Shown in pieces: positions 47,178 to 60,115 of a DNA stretch of 64,000 bases. Below the pieces are notes generated by a model. It ran no database searches. It was not told the origin of the DNA and saw only the letters and a list, made by a program, of their open reading frames with translations. A program made the position numbers and the translations under genes. Location of the stretch: NCBI GenBank assembly GCA_047967505.1, contig CM106541.1; one strand, given 5' to 3'. Each line of letters begins with the position of its first letter. The first letter of the stretch is position 1. The stretch is from Dipteris shenzhenensis (Eukaryota; Polypodiophyta; Polypodiopsida; Gleicheniales).

Positions 47178-48720
47178 ACTATTATCAGAAAAACGCCGTT
47201 ATTCGCGCACTTCTTCTCAGTGATACAGAAACATGCCTATAGGAATGCGAATAGGGGACGCGTTTCTCATGCGCGGTGTGTAGAATCTGTTGGTCACTAT
47301 AAACAATTGCACGAGAGTGTAGAATCTGTAGGTCACTGTTGGATATCACCGAAAATTATATTCGAGGAGTACATTAGGTGTTGACAAGGTTGAACAATTT
47401 ACACTTCAGATGCAAAGAATGGCGGCGCGTGCTGAAACCCAGTACAAGCAGGATCGTGGCTCCTGGTGAACCCTATAGCATAATGAACAAGTCAACGTCG
47501 CAGTTCTCGCCTATTATATAAGCCATTTTCAAGTGCACCTTTGCCTGGAGTCCTGGACTTAGCTGGAGGCGCTGCGAAAGATCTTGTTAAACTGATCAAG
47601 GCTTCGAAAAGTCTGAGACCGGCCCTCCAGCTGCAGGAGAATCCAGACGAGTCAAGCATTACTATAGAGCAGAGTCAAGCCAGGAATTTAGTCTTCAAAT
47701 AGATATACGATGCTCGTCAAGAACTCAGAACGGAGCTTCCACTCTTGACTACGCCCTGGAGCATATTCTTCACGAGCCAGGGCACCAACAGAAAGCTGCA
47801 ACCTGTATTCAACGATATCGTTTGATATTGCACACGACAAAGAGCTGTAAGCCACTATATATTTATAGGTAGCTACTAGCAAGTTCTAGTCTAATTTTGT
47901 TTGTTCTGAGGATTTCCGTTCACTTCAACGGATGATCAGCATGAGTAATGCCGTGGTTTTACTGCAGATAACGACTTCCGATCAGCGAAGGCTCGAGATT
48001 GTTGTCTTGCTCGTTGGACTAGCTTCGATTCTCCAGCCAATAACCACGTACGGCCACAATTGTCTTTCTCGTGGGACTCAGGCTTCAGCCGCCGGTCTCT
48101 ACTTTCTAGCTGCTACATGCCGTAGCTCCTTAAGATTCCCTTCGTAAAAACAACATAATGCACTATTGCTCGTGGGCATTGCTCTCTTTTGTCTTACTTG
48201 GACTCCATGCATCGCGTAAGCAACTTTATCAATTGGATATCCATAATCCACGATGCTTTCTCGCTTAACCATACAGCTTCAATGGCTTCGGAATGCTTTC
48301 TGATCAATTTACCAAAGAGCTTCCACGGCTTAGATCCTCATCTACTGAGTGGAAAGGTTTTCTAATTTCTTTCTTGACATATCCACCTGCATTTGTAAGA
48401 AATGTATTAGCTAATTATGTAGGTGAAAAAGAGTCCAACACATAAATAGCTATTATTCTCTCGTATAACTCTAACATTATACCTCACAAAAGCACTCGAT
48501 TTATGGATGCATTTGTGACACCTTGACTCGTTACTTTCCCACAAGTCTTGTTCTTGGGAGTGCATGTCTTGAGAGTAGCCAGAGGATTCGCAATCAATGG
48601 GTGTCCAAGTCATTAAAAGGTGCCAAGGAACTAGCTTGAACGATAGAGAGCCTTGGATAGCAAGGCATGAGCCTTGTGTGGAGTAGGCCTCAAAAGAGTG
48701 GGTGGTGGGAAATATATCTA
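47178..48720. other. No gene recognised; TATA-like sites
   Basis: TATATAAG occurs at about 47514-47521 and TATATATTTATAG at about 47864. The frames around them are short and unrecognised (for example 47932-48147, plus). A duplicated GTGTAGAATCTGT.GGTCACT phrase lies at 47275-47340. No gene call is justified. Confidence 0.4.
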
Positions 48721-48727
48721 ACACTTA

Positions 48728-49058
48728 GGGCGGGTTCACACTGACTGCCCGCCCACCCATAAAAGGGTCGTGGTCACATGTGGACCAATAGAGAACGAGG
48801 CCCCGGACACTCTCTACAAAGAGTTTCGTCCGACGGGGGAAGACCGCAGGTGGATTTTTTCCCGCGAAGCACAATGATAGGATTTGAACTCACGGTGTGT
48901 GACAAAGATTTTATCAATTCAACCACTCCACCAATGGTCTTTGAGTGACATTGAATGCGATGAGATTTGTTATACTTTGCCGGTCGGGTGGTGTGAACCA
49001 CACAACCGGCTGTCCACCTCTCTTACTACTTGGATGGGCAGGTGGTGTGAACCCGCCC
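48728..49058. mobile_element. 331-bp PIF/Harbinger-type MITE
   Basis: The ends are GGGCGGGTTCACAC and GTGTGAACCCGCCC, a perfect 14-bp inverted repeat. TTA lies on both outer sides (48725-48727, 49059-49061). TTA/TAA duplications with GGG-starting ends are the mark of PIF/Harbinger (Tourist-like) MITEs. There is no transposase. Its interior contains a tRNA-like segment on the minus strand. Confidence 0.88.
48876..48936 (-). other. tRNA-like/SINE head (Pol III A and B boxes) inside the MITE
   Basis: Minus-strand reading gives TGGTGGAGTGGTTGAATTG, fitting an A box (TRGYNNAGYNGG type), then about 25 bp later GTGAGTTCAAATCCTATC, fitting a B box (GGTTCGANTCC type). The order and spacing are those of a tRNA-derived SINE head. 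It is not a full tRNA gene, because the acceptor arms are not seen. Confidence 0.5.
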
Positions 49059-49061
49059 TTA

Positions 49062-49955
49062 TTTTAAGGAATGGATACAACCCCTCTCTCCCCACCCAAA
49101 ATGGTTCAAGGTCATGTATAGAGCAACTCATGTTACAACAAGGAAAGTTCTGAATGGTTTTTTCCCCATTGACTCAATGAAATTTTGGGATGATCTTATA
49201 GACACCCGTGCATAGTAAACGAGTAAGCATATGGAATAATGTAACATCTAATTCGAGAATTGTAACCTTTAAATGAGAACTCTAGGGGAATCTTTAAAAC
49301 ATTCTCTTATTTTCATGTGAATTTTACATTTTTTTTAAAAGATGGCCTTTTTGCACAATGTCTTTTGACAAAAGACGTAAAAACCATCTTTTTTTGAAAA
49401 ATTTTCGACAATGATATTTCAAAAAACAAGCATGAAAACCTTTACTTAGAATAGGAAAAACACATAAAATACAATAATGTCTCAAAACCATTACAATATG
49501 GACCTATGCATCCAATGCAAATAAAAGGGCCATGGCATAACATTTTTCAAAACTCTAACAAGCTAGAAATTACATTGCTTCACAAATATACATGCCATTG
49601 ATCCTACAAAGAATAGTACTCATCCTTGAATCCTATACCTTCAAATGCACTCGAGCTAAAGCTTTGTGGGGTAGAAGTTGTAAGAGCCTTCGTCCTCCAA
49701 ACTACTCACTAGAACATTCTCTGAGTCAACCTAGTATGCCACCCTCTTTCTTGCATGGTGTGTCTTGGCTTCAAGTTGTGTACTCCATCCAATCAATATC
49801 TTTGGAATCTTTTAGGATAATGTGCCATGCTTGTCTTAATTGAAATGCATATACCAAAATATCTAACCCAATTACTCAGTCAATGATATCGTCTATCAAG
49901 ATCTACCTTGCTTGCTTTATGCGACCAAGCTATATGCTTGGTCAATGATATCATT
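49062..49955. other. No gene seen
   Basis: AT-rich DNA with short frames only. The plus frame at 49592-49843 has no recognised domain. Confidence 0.45.
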
Positions 49956-49961
49956 AACTGA

Positions 49962-50358
49962 GTGAGCCAAAACATTTGAAAGCTCTAAATTATTTGCAAA
50001 AAAAAGTAAGTTTTTTTATAGATGCATATTTTGAAACTTTTGACATCAGAAATAAGCTTGGAAGGCCCCAAAACCCTAAAAATGACTACAAACATGAGTA
50101 CCTTCCGATGATTTTTTGAAAAACCCTAGATAGGAAAATGTGCACCCATGTGCTAGGTTGATGATATCATCGATCGAGAGCCACACACATGCATTCCTAT
50201 CTAGGATTTTTCAAAAAACCTTCGAAAGATGCCCGTGTTTACAGCTGTTTTTAGGGTTTTGGGGCCTTCCAAGCTCATTTCTGATGTCAAAAGTTCCAAA
50301 CTATGCATCTGACAAAATTTATAATGTTTTCTCAAATAACTTAGAGGTTTTGGCTCAC
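49962..50358. repeat. 397-bp foldback (long inverted repeat)
   Basis: GTGAGCCAAAAC at the left pairs with GTTTTGGCTCAC at the right. The arms, about 49962-50130 and 50190-50358, match over most of their length, for example GGAAGGCCCCAAAACCCTAAAA against its complement. The loop contains TGATATCATCGATCGAGAGC. No coding capacity and no clear target duplication. Confidence 0.85.
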
Positions 50359-53300
50359 TGGAATAAAATTTTTCCATTCTTTCTTTATGTGATTTAAAAA
50401 GATAGTAAAAAGTTTTGTTTGGATAATAATAAGTAGAACATGCTATTAGGTGCAACAAGCTAAGATAATAAAAGTTGTTTTTCGAGAGAAATACAAAGGT
50501 CACAAGGAGAAAAAAAACTTTAAGACTTTGAGAATAGAGAAAATCAAAATATATTTTGTGATATAATGGAGGTACCTTTTAGTTTGTAGGCATGATGTTT
50601 GAAAAATGCATGAATTTAGTAAGTTTTTAGTTATTGACTATGCAAAATAAAGCTTTTTTTTCAAAAAAGTTATATTACACTGTTATGGGTGCACTTGTTC
50701 TATGCATGCATTATGGCAATGTTTTCCCTAACTTATTATGAATTGTTCTCTTTAACTCTCATGCTTTTTGAAGCTGATCGTTGCATCGATGATAAGTGGT
50801 GTTACACTACTATAATATGGGCACTAGTCTAATAAAAGTGGTGAGTGCTAGAATTTTGTACCATATAAGCACAAAAATAATCGTATAAGTAAGCATCAAT
50901 AATGCTTATGAGGAAAACTCTGAAATTGTAACCTTGCAAATTTTTACATTTCACAATTCTGTCATACACCAGTTTTATTTATATTTATTTATGGATTATA
51001 GAATTGACACAAAGTCATTATAGAGGCATTGTATGTCAATAACCAAGAGATCCCAAAATTGAAATGTCAAGTAAGTGAGTACATGTAAGAAAAATACACA
51101 TTGCACTTAACATGAGAACATAGATTTAGCTAGACTTTCTCACATGAGATACTCTGGCAATCTTTCTAGAGTTTTCCACAATAAAAACTATGGCTACTCC
51201 ATTGAACTATTGGTTGCCATTAACTTTACTTATTATGCATTGCAATCAACATGAATAACTTCATAGTAAAACTGCACATTAACTGTAATCCTCAAGCATT
51301 GCATTTAACATGAAAAAAATATTTGCCAGAGTTTTTCTTACGAAAAACTCGAGCACATTCAATGAGAGATTTCTCACTTTTTAATTTCTCAAAACACTGA
51401 ATACTCAATACAATGGAATAGCCAAGATTTTCAATACTTTTGTTCGTTCCCCCTTCTTTATGACTTGGGGCTCAGAGTTGTGCATGCCTCTATGGATTCT
51501 TCTTAGGAGATACTATAATTGAGTGGTTCTTATAACTTGAATTGATTTAAAAAAACCAAATAACTAGACTATAGATTCATTAAATCCAATGCTAATTGGA
51601 ATTAGATTTTGCAAAAAAAGTAGAAGTAACCAGAGATATAGTAACAACAAATCACATGGTTTGGTAATTGAAGATCAAAGTAACCAAAAAACTAATAGCA
51701 GTAAGATGGATGATATAACATTATTCCTATTTAGGTAAGGATTTGAAGATGATTTCAAGATACTTTTGGAATGATGCATGAATGTGTTCGAGTAGGTCTT
51801 AAATGTCTAAATTAGTAGCTAGTAGGTGTGCAACAACTAAAGCAACATCTCAACTTGAGTTTCTTAGTGAGGATGATCAATGCAATCATCACAGTCTTCT
51901 GCTTCTGAGATACTCTAAGACTCAAGAGTGTACACCACATGTACAAGGTGTTTTCCTAATTTTGCAACATTCAATGAATATCATGTGCATCCCTTGACAG
52001 CAAGCTACCAAAAATAGCTTATTGCAGCATCCCTTTAAGATTGACATCTCCATTAACATCCTCATCTGGAAGCTCTAAATGCCTCAAGCATCTTGCAAGT
52101 GAAAATTTTGGATCAGAAGGCTAATATCCCTTTGCAAATGTTGTAATTCTTATTGTATTATCATGTATTCCCATGACTTGATTTCTTAGCCCCTTTCTCT
52201 TAAGAAGCTTTGTACCTATGAAAGGAGGTTTTCCCCACATGACAAAAGATCCAATGACATGCTCTAAGAATGAAGCATTTGTAGTTGGGTAAGGAAGCAT
52301 TGAATCCTTAACTAATGTCATGTTAATATGAACGTCCCTACTAATAAGAACTCATAGTTTGTATCTTGCAATTGTGAATGTCAAATTTCTAAAAGTAATG
52401 AAGCAATTTATGGTTGATAGCTTTTGAACATACACAAATAATCTTATAGCTTTTTAGGAATCTATCTTGTGCCCCAAACCAACTAGAGCCTCGTTCCACC
52501 ATCATGAATGTTTTCTAGGTGACTATGAAAATGTGACATATACAAAATGCCAAGTTGCCCATGTGATACCAAAAAGGTATTGGTAATGATCTTTGAGAAT
52601 GTGAAAGCAATCACCAAGAATATGAAGCCCAGGAAAAGAACAAAAGGAAACATCGTGTTGACAAGGAGATGCTTTCCAATGACCTAATAAAAAAGGAGAT
52701 GCTTTAACAAAGGAGATGCTTTGCAATGACCTAATCAAAAAATACATCAACTATGATCAGATGTGTAGGTTGGTTGAGGTATCTTGAAGATGTGTACTAT
52801 TAGTAGTGCACTTTGTAAAAAATTGCACTTTCAATGAGCAAAGGGAGAGCAAAAAAAGGTTTGGTCTATGCATTGGTATAGCTAATCCCACAAACCTCTA
52901 ATATTAAATATGCAAAACCAACAATTATCTATTCTTGACAATTTTGTTTTCATCTAGATACCTTGAAACAAAATACCCTAAGCATCAAAATAATTGGATA
53001 TAAAACCCTAAATGTTGATAAACCATTGTTACATGGCAAGATTAAAATTTTTAAATATACCCTAAACATTGTAAATACATCGATGAAACATGCAATAAAT
53101 TCAAAGTATCGATGGTGTTTGTGACATTTTCAAGTGTAAGACCCCCTTGAGGGGTCCACTAACTTCGCTTGCACCTAAATTTTTTTGTCAAAGCATGGTA
53201 GGCATGCTCTTTACAATGTTCATGTACTGCTTGGTTACATGGGCCTTCATAATCACCTTAGTTTAATCATTTATCATTGTTACTATGTGTTCTTGCATGT

Positions 53301-54555
53301 GGTTTTCACCCCAAGGACCAATAATGTTCCTATTCATTATGTATATATATAGTGGACTAACAAATTGAGTTAGACCATGGAAAGACCAATCTCTATTAGT
53401 TTTTACAACTAAAATATATGCAAGGCCCCATTATTATCATAGAGACAATGTAGAACCATACAAATTATTATCCTATGGTTCCATGTGACATGCATTTGTC
53501 ACTCTATCCTCATAGTGTAAGCACATAGAGTGGACTAAACTTTCTCCTCACTCATGCGATGCACAAATAGTAGTGTGTGCAATGCTCCACCACCATTGGA
53601 ACTCATTTAGGCCATTCAAAACCCTTTAGTGCTATGTGTAATATGACCTAAGGCACCAAATTTTTATACCGTAAGTTTTTAAGATGGCTTAATGATGTTT
53701 GGTCAAGATAAGACTTTGCACAGATGAGGTTGAATGGATATGTTCATGACTACATGCTTACTTTAATGGGTTGCTTTAATGGTGTTTCCCCCCTTTTTGT
53801 TATCTAGAAAAGAGAGACAAGTTGTGTTATTAACTTACAAAGGATTTTGGGCTCACTTGCATGCTGGAGGGTCTTTTGTGTTTTGGTTTTGGTACATGTC
53901 TTTCAAATTCCTTTTGTATGTTTAGGGCTATTCTTCATCGGAGCTGATAATTTCAAAGTACAAGGTTTGAGTTATGGGCTAGTATGCATTGTGCATGCAA
54001 TTTTTGTTTAGAAAGCTACAAGTATTTTTGCAACTTTCTTGGGATCATATTCAATGAAAGGATGATGCTTTACTTCATCAAACCCTTTTCTTATAAAACC
54101 CCTTTCTCCCCTCCATCCCTAAAATCCTCATCAAAATGGTACTGAGACACACTTTCCTTACAAAAGCATGAAAGCTATTTTTTTAATTGGCTTGGCCAAA
54201 AAGGGTCAATAAAGTCCCTCAATTTCAAAAGTGAGTGTGCAAATTTCTCATAATTGATGAAATTGGACTTGTATCAATTCTATTTAAACATTGGAATCCA
54301 CTTAGCCCACTAATTTAACCATGGTTGGTATTTGTTCACATCTTCTATACCAAATGTGCCAATTTTCACTTGATCATCACCACAAAAAGGGTAGGTAAAG
54401 GAGCTTGAGTAATATTCTAGAAGCCAATGTGTGACACTCTTACAATCAAAGGGGTTGATATAGTGGTAAGGCCATATAATATTTGAAATACCTTCTTTCT
54501 TCACACTTCCTATCACAAAGAGGTTGTTTTTACTCAAAGATGAGACAAATAAGGT
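50359..54555. other. Gene-free AT-rich stretch
   Basis: Only short unrecognised frames occur, for example minus 52121-52321 with SFLEHVIGSFVMWGKPPFIG, faintly like C-terminal parts of plant transposon proteins. A GGAGATGCTTT...CAATGACCTAAT phrase is repeated near 52663-52740. No gene is supported. Confidence 0.45.
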
Positions 54556-54559
54556 CACT

Positions 54560-55935
54560 AAAAGAGCTTAAGTTAACCAAAGAGTGTTTAAGGTGCTTCA
54601 AATTTATGGTGTTAAATTCTTGACATGGCCACATGATAATAAGAATCCAATATTTTCCCCTCTAATTCAATCCTATAGATCCTTTTTAACATTGTCTATG
54701 GGAAAAGATCCATATTTCATTCAATTGGCCAAACTAGGAACTAGGAGGGGAAAAGCTTTGAAATTAGGAAGATAGTATCAATTTTGCTATTAAGTCGCTT
54801 ATGGCAAGGCCACATATCCACTTTCCTCTCTAATACAATCATGGATTTTCTATTTTTCACAATTTTTATGGCTTTGGAGCCATGTTTCACTTGATGGATC
54901 AAAAGGGTAGGTAAAGGCTTGAGTCAAGAAACTAGCCCAAAACTAGTACATGATGACCTAGAACTTGATTGCCTTGATCTTTTATCAAGCCATATAATAA
55001 TTGGAATCATTTTCCTCTTCCCAATTCAACCATGCATGGATGGTATTTTATAAATATTTCTATCCCTTTGGAGCCATTGTCCACTCAATTGATTACAATG
55101 TGTGAGTAGAGGCCCTTGAGATGGGAAATTAGTGTGAAAGACCCTGAAAACTTATGGTTTACAATGTCAAATTGGCACTAGAACTCATTCGAACCCTTAA
55201 TTCAATCACATGTATGATCATTTTTTACAATTGCTATGCCTTTTAGCCATTTTTCACTTGATTGGAATTTGGACAAAAAACGTGGGTAGAGGAACTTGAT
55301 CAAAATAAGAATATTAACTTACCTAAAACATGATGTATTTGTGATTGTAGTAAGGCCACATAAGCATTAGAATCCATTTTCCCCATGGATGGCCTTTTTT
55401 TAAGTTTCCATGCCTTGGCAACCATTTTTCACTCGATCTACAAAGGGTGGATAAAAGCCATCACATTGTCCCAAGAAGGAGTGTGAAATTCATTACATGA
55501 TTGGAGTGAGGTTGTGGTAAGTCCACACCCATTGGAACTCATTTACCCCTCCTAATCAAAATTAGATTGCCTTTTATCACAATTTGTGTAGCAAAAGGCC
55601 CATTGTCCATTGAACGGCCAAATGGTAGTAAAGTCCATGTGAAAAGGTGGCATATGCATCAAAATTTGTATATCTCTCTAGTTCAAACTTGGATGGTCAT
55701 CTTGCACTATGTCAAAGGACTAATTTCCCACTTCTTTAGCCAAATCACATGGGTAAAGGCTATTGAGTCAACAAATGAGTGGACAAGGCTTTTAGATTCT
55801 ATGGGATTAAATTTATGAAAAGTGCACATAACAATTGAAATCTATTCCCCCTCCAATGTAATCATGGATGGTTCTCTTAACAATTTTTATGCCTTTGGAG
55901 TCATTTTCACTCAATTGGCCAAAGTTTGGTGTGAA
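54560..55935. repeat. Degenerate tandem array, 165-200-bp units
   Basis: The phrase TTTGGAGCCATTTTTCACT, in variants, recurs near 54872, 55070, 55235, 55409, 55591 and 55892. Each is followed by a (T)GGGTAAAGGC-like phrase and, before the next unit, by GGAATCCATTTTCCCCTC and AATCATGGATGG variants. The units are strongly diverged. The period is near nucleosome length. Confidence 0.75.
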
Positions 55936-55969
55936 AAGACCTCAATTTTGGCAGCAATTAAGCAAGCTA

Positions 55970-56350
55970 GAAAATTTCCTCCCTCCCTTTCTCTCTCTAT
56001 CTCATTTCTTCCTCCGATTTCCCTCACTCTATCTGATTTTTCTTTCCATGTAACTCTCTGATTTTTGTCTTCCTCTCCCTCTCCATTTCCGTCTCCATCC
56101 CCCTTTGTACCCTCTAAGATTCCCATTACCTGACATCTCATCCCTTTCCCTTTTCCTCTCACTCACGCTTTCCCTCTCTTCCAAATTTTTTTCCCTCTTG
56201 CCCTATCCAAAATTTATTTACCTCTCCACTTTCCCTCTTCTCTAGAACTAAATTTCCATCTCACCTTGTTTCTCTCCTTGTCCCTTTCACCTTGTTTCTC
56301 TCCTTGTCCCATTCTTAGATTTTATCCCTCTTCTCCTCTTATTTCCTTTC
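55970..56350. repeat. CT-rich tract
   Basis: Pyrimidine-rich plus strand (CTCCCTCCC, TTTCTCTCTC, CTTGTTTCTCTCCTTGTCCC twice). Frames are low-complexity. Confidence 0.8.
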
Positions 56351-57280
56351 AAAACTCCCTTCTAAAAAGAGAAGGGGACAAGAAAGTGGAATCTATCAAG
56401 GACACCTTGAATTTTGGGATCTTACCATTAGAGGAAATCGTGTAACAAATATAACAATCCTAAGAGCACTAGTACAAGTGTTGATCCAAGTATTATAGTC
56501 CCTGCGTCCTGCTAGGAACAAATAGGGGAATGGCCTCCCAAACATTTATCCAAAGAGTGGGATATATTTACACACAAGATCAAGAATGATATGAATATCA
56601 ATATAAATATGGAATGATTGTGGAAAGGAAAGACATCTATATATCAAGTGAAAACTCTAGATTGAGTTCCATGAGATAGACCCTAATGTGAGCTATGGAC
56701 TCAAGCTAACCAAGTTTCATGATCCCACACCAAATGGTGCTATTCCCATAATAAAATCATATATTGTGAGTTGTGTATGTGGAAGATCAGTTCCCAATCA
56801 ACCTTGAAAGTAGCTTATGGTAGTGACAGACTCTTAGTATGGGTGGAGAAAACAAGAGCTCATTGAAACATTACATTGCCTTTGGATTCCCTTTCTTAGG
56901 GCCTTCTCTTTCCCTTCTCTTGGGGATCTTGGATTGTACCTCTTCCTCATGCTAATCATATTTCTCTAGGAAAACCATATCCTTTGGGTGTTCTTGGAAT
57001 ACTTAGGATTGACCTTGCCTGCACATTAAGCATAGTATAATTTTTGTACTTATTATGATATAAATACTTGTGCAATTTAGGTAATCTTTTGATTTATTGG
57101 GAATTGAAAATTGTGTACATACAATTATCAAGGAAATATATATTTATTATGTTTTATAATTTTTACTAATAGTTTTTGAGATTCATACTTGTTATCCATA
57201 TGCTCACTTAGCAAAATATGTATCACAATTTGGATAGTGATTAATAGTTTCTCACTTGAAATTATCGGGTTAGTTTAAAT
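56351..57280. other. No gene seen
   Basis: AT-rich DNA with no frame of note and no clear repeat structure. Confidence 0.45.
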
Positions 57281-57289
57281 ATTAAAACA

Positions 57290-58110
57290 ATAAATACCGA
57301 ACAATCAAAAATATGAACAATTGGGCATCCCAAAAGTACCAAACAACTGGGCAGCCAGAAGTATCGAACAACCAAAAATACAACGATTATAAGCCATGCA
57401 CGTATGACAAGAGGCAAGCTTGTGTGGATTAGACATAGCTTACATAATCATAGCGGGAATGAAATAAAAACCTCTTTGCATCCGAAAGTACCAAACAACC
57501 GAGAAGACGAGCATCCGAGATTACAAAGAGCATCCAGAAGAAACGAAGAAAATGGGCATCCAAGAACGGTGATCATGTCCAAACAAGTACTCAATAATAA
57601 TGCATATGTGCCACATCCAAACGAGTACTTCATAAATAATCCATATGTGCCATGTCCAAACGAGTACTCAAGAAGTAATCCATATGTCTTCATCTGAAAG
57701 ATGTTGAACCTTGCCACGTGCAAATGAGTACGCAATATGACCATGTCAAAATGAGTACTCAATAAGTAATCCATATGTGTCCATCGTGAAAGCCAGATAA
57801 ATATGTGTCACATCCAAACGAGGACTTAGTAATAATCCATGTACCACATCGAGATGAGTAAATATGTGTCACATCCAAATGAGGAGTTAGTAATAATCCA
57901 AGTACCACATCCAGACCAGTACTCAAGTAGTTAGCCATATGCCACGTCCAAATAAGTACCCAAGCAATTAGCCATATGTGTTCATAAATATTGTCACGTG
58001 AAAGACATTGAACCTTGCCACATTCAAACGAGTATGCAATAAGTAATCCATAGATGCCACGGCCAAACCAGTACTCATTAAGTCAGCCATAGGTGTTCAT
58101 CATGAAAGAT
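57290..58110. repeat. Minisatellites (about 28-bp and 51-bp units)
   Basis: From 57290 to 57400, CCGAACAATCAAAAATATG-like units recur. From 57585, a unit of about 51 bp around ATCCATATGTGCCACATCC and AAACGAGTACTCA repeats many times with increasing decay to 58110. Two to three early copies stay in frame on the plus strand, giving NNPYVPCPNEY units. Confidence 0.82.
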
Positions 58111-59970
58111 ATAAGTATACCTCACCACATAAAGGGCAAAAATAAAAGTATGCCTTGCTTGAACCAATAAGTAAATACATACCATAAGTCATCAATAAGT
58201 TAATCGACAAAGAAGGAAGAAATCATTGGTCTAGCAAGACCTTGCATGCACTCGTAAATATAGATGACTATGAAAAACAAAGTAGATATACTCATCCTGT
58301 AGGTATCGACGAATGTGCATTTAATCCATTGGATTGTATCTAGGCATCTGTGCAAACTTGCATGTACTCGGAGAAACAACTGAGTGTGATGAAAGAGAAT
58401 ATATGAGCTCACCTTGGCAATAAATGAGTGCCTTGAAAACGACAAGAAAACATATGAGAAGCACCTTTGCATATGTGAAGTAATGTATCCAAGGAGTAAT
58501 AATATCAAAGCTAAATAGAAAAGAAACATTGAAAGAAAACATGTTAGAATGTTAACAACGTAAAACATTTGGCAAGTCCTTTTCTTTCATAGGATGGACC
58601 AACTTATGAAAGTGAAGCTATTGTTGAATACATGACAAGCAAATCAAGCAAGATGTTAGCTTATAAGAGAGAAAGAAACATAAGATCGACATTTTCTTTT
58701 GCATATCAAGCATACCTACATGATATTTAGCCTACTCCAAATCAAATACAATGGATGGCCTATAGGCATGCTTGATTAACAAAGATGAAAGAGAACCTGC
58801 TTTTAAAATCATAAGATAATCGAAAGTAACTCTCACCTTCAAAATAACATAAAACATTTAGGAAATCAAAAGTAAATGATAAGATAATCGAAGAAAATCT
58901 AGCCTTCAAAACAATACAAAATATTTTGGAAGCTCCTTTGAATCAATCAGCTCATGTTGAAAGTAAAGCTTGATATAGAATATTTGGCAAGTGTCTTTAA
59001 CCAAGATTTATGGAAACTTGAAGCTGTAGCTAAACTTGCTAGCAAAACATAATAATACATGTATTATCATTGTGAATAAAGCACCAAGCATATGAATGTA
59101 GTGGAATACTGCAAATAACATAACCTTTCAAGTAGAATATCAAGAACAAGACATTGTACTGAACTACGATGATATCATGGTTCCCAATCATGTATAACAT
59201 TAAAGAAAGTTGGTTTATCTTTATACCAACAGGCAAAGAAAAGCTCCAACACATAGATGTATGTCATAGTGATTGCTGAAAAACAATCAAGTTTTGTAAG
59301 GCACCCGAAGTATAGATATTGAGATAGAGCTCTTTGGTTGAAGGACGCTCTATGAATGTTGAGTAGCAAAGCACTTACACAAAGACTCAACAAGCGATGA
59401 ACCAAATAAGAAACTGTCAGTAAAGGATGCACTAAATAAAAACTAGCTTAATATATGTGAAGCATCATTGGCTTTTACTTTTGCAAATGCAGCATGAAAC
59501 CACAAGTGATGAAGCACTAAACTCTTGTTTTCACTGATGACCTAATAGAAATCAAAAATTGCTTTCATATGATAGATAACCTTTTGTCCAAATGATTTTC
59601 TCAATCTTCCTGGTCTATTGAACGCATATAATTATCACTGCAAAAGCATATAGATTGGGCTAACTTACTCTTAATGACAAGATTGAGACTCTACTTGGCA
59701 TTGATTAGATAAGATCTTGATCCCTAAAGATTGACTACACTTACAACAATGACCCTGTGCTCTTGGTTTTTATGGATATGACCGATGGGTTTTGGGTCTC
59801 CTCTTCATCTAAATTTTATGGAGTCCTATAGCTAAAGAAGTTTGCTTTATGTGATTGAGCATCTTATTTCTTCATGTGGGAATGTAAAAGCATGATATGC
59901 CAATGTGTTAAATCCAAGGGAACACAAATACTGAGTGCAAGATGGTGTGCAGTCACGCTAGATCGTAGCC
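58111..59970. other. Gene-free stretch
   Basis: Weak internal repeats occur (AACATTTGGCAAGTCC, TAAGATAATCGAA). Minus-strand frames near 58200-58570 and 59175-59432 are hydrophobic by AT composition only. If the small LTR to the right belongs to a longer minus-strand element, this would be its interior, but no gag or pol motif was found. Confidence 0.45.
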
Positions 59971-59971
59971 A

Positions 59972-59984
59972 GGCTCTGATACCA
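59972..59984 (-). promoter_or_regulatory. Primer-binding site for initiator tRNA-Met
   Basis: The minus strand reads TGGTATCAGAGCC, the standard complement of the 3' end of plant initiator tRNA-Met used by copia elements. It lies directly beside the small LTR, fixing the element's orientation as minus. Confidence 0.75.
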
Positions 59985-59987
59985 TAT

Positions 59988-60115
59988 TGAGAGGAAGAGA
60001 AAGAGGAGAGAGACGGACATAAGAGTTGTGTCAGTCTCTCTCTATTCATAGATCATAGGCATATATATAGTTGAGGACTAGGCTGAGTTAGGGCAAGCTA
60101 TATATAGCTCTAACA
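59988..60115 (-). repeat. Small copia-type LTR, 128 bp
   Basis: Read on the minus strand it starts TGTTAGAGC, contains CTATATATATGCC (TATA-like), and ends CCTCTCA, three bases before a primer site. No second copy was found in the window. TG...CA ends, small size and the primer site fit a TRIM or short-LTR copia element. Confidence 0.65.

Noticed and set aside
52121-52321. Minus-strand frame with SFLEHVIGSFVMWGKPPF
   Set aside because: Faint resemblance to C-terminal parts of plant transposon proteins, but too short and isolated to call.
58200-58568. 122-codon hydrophobic minus-strand frame
   Set aside because: Hydrophobicity follows from AT-rich composition. No family match and no neighbouring exons.
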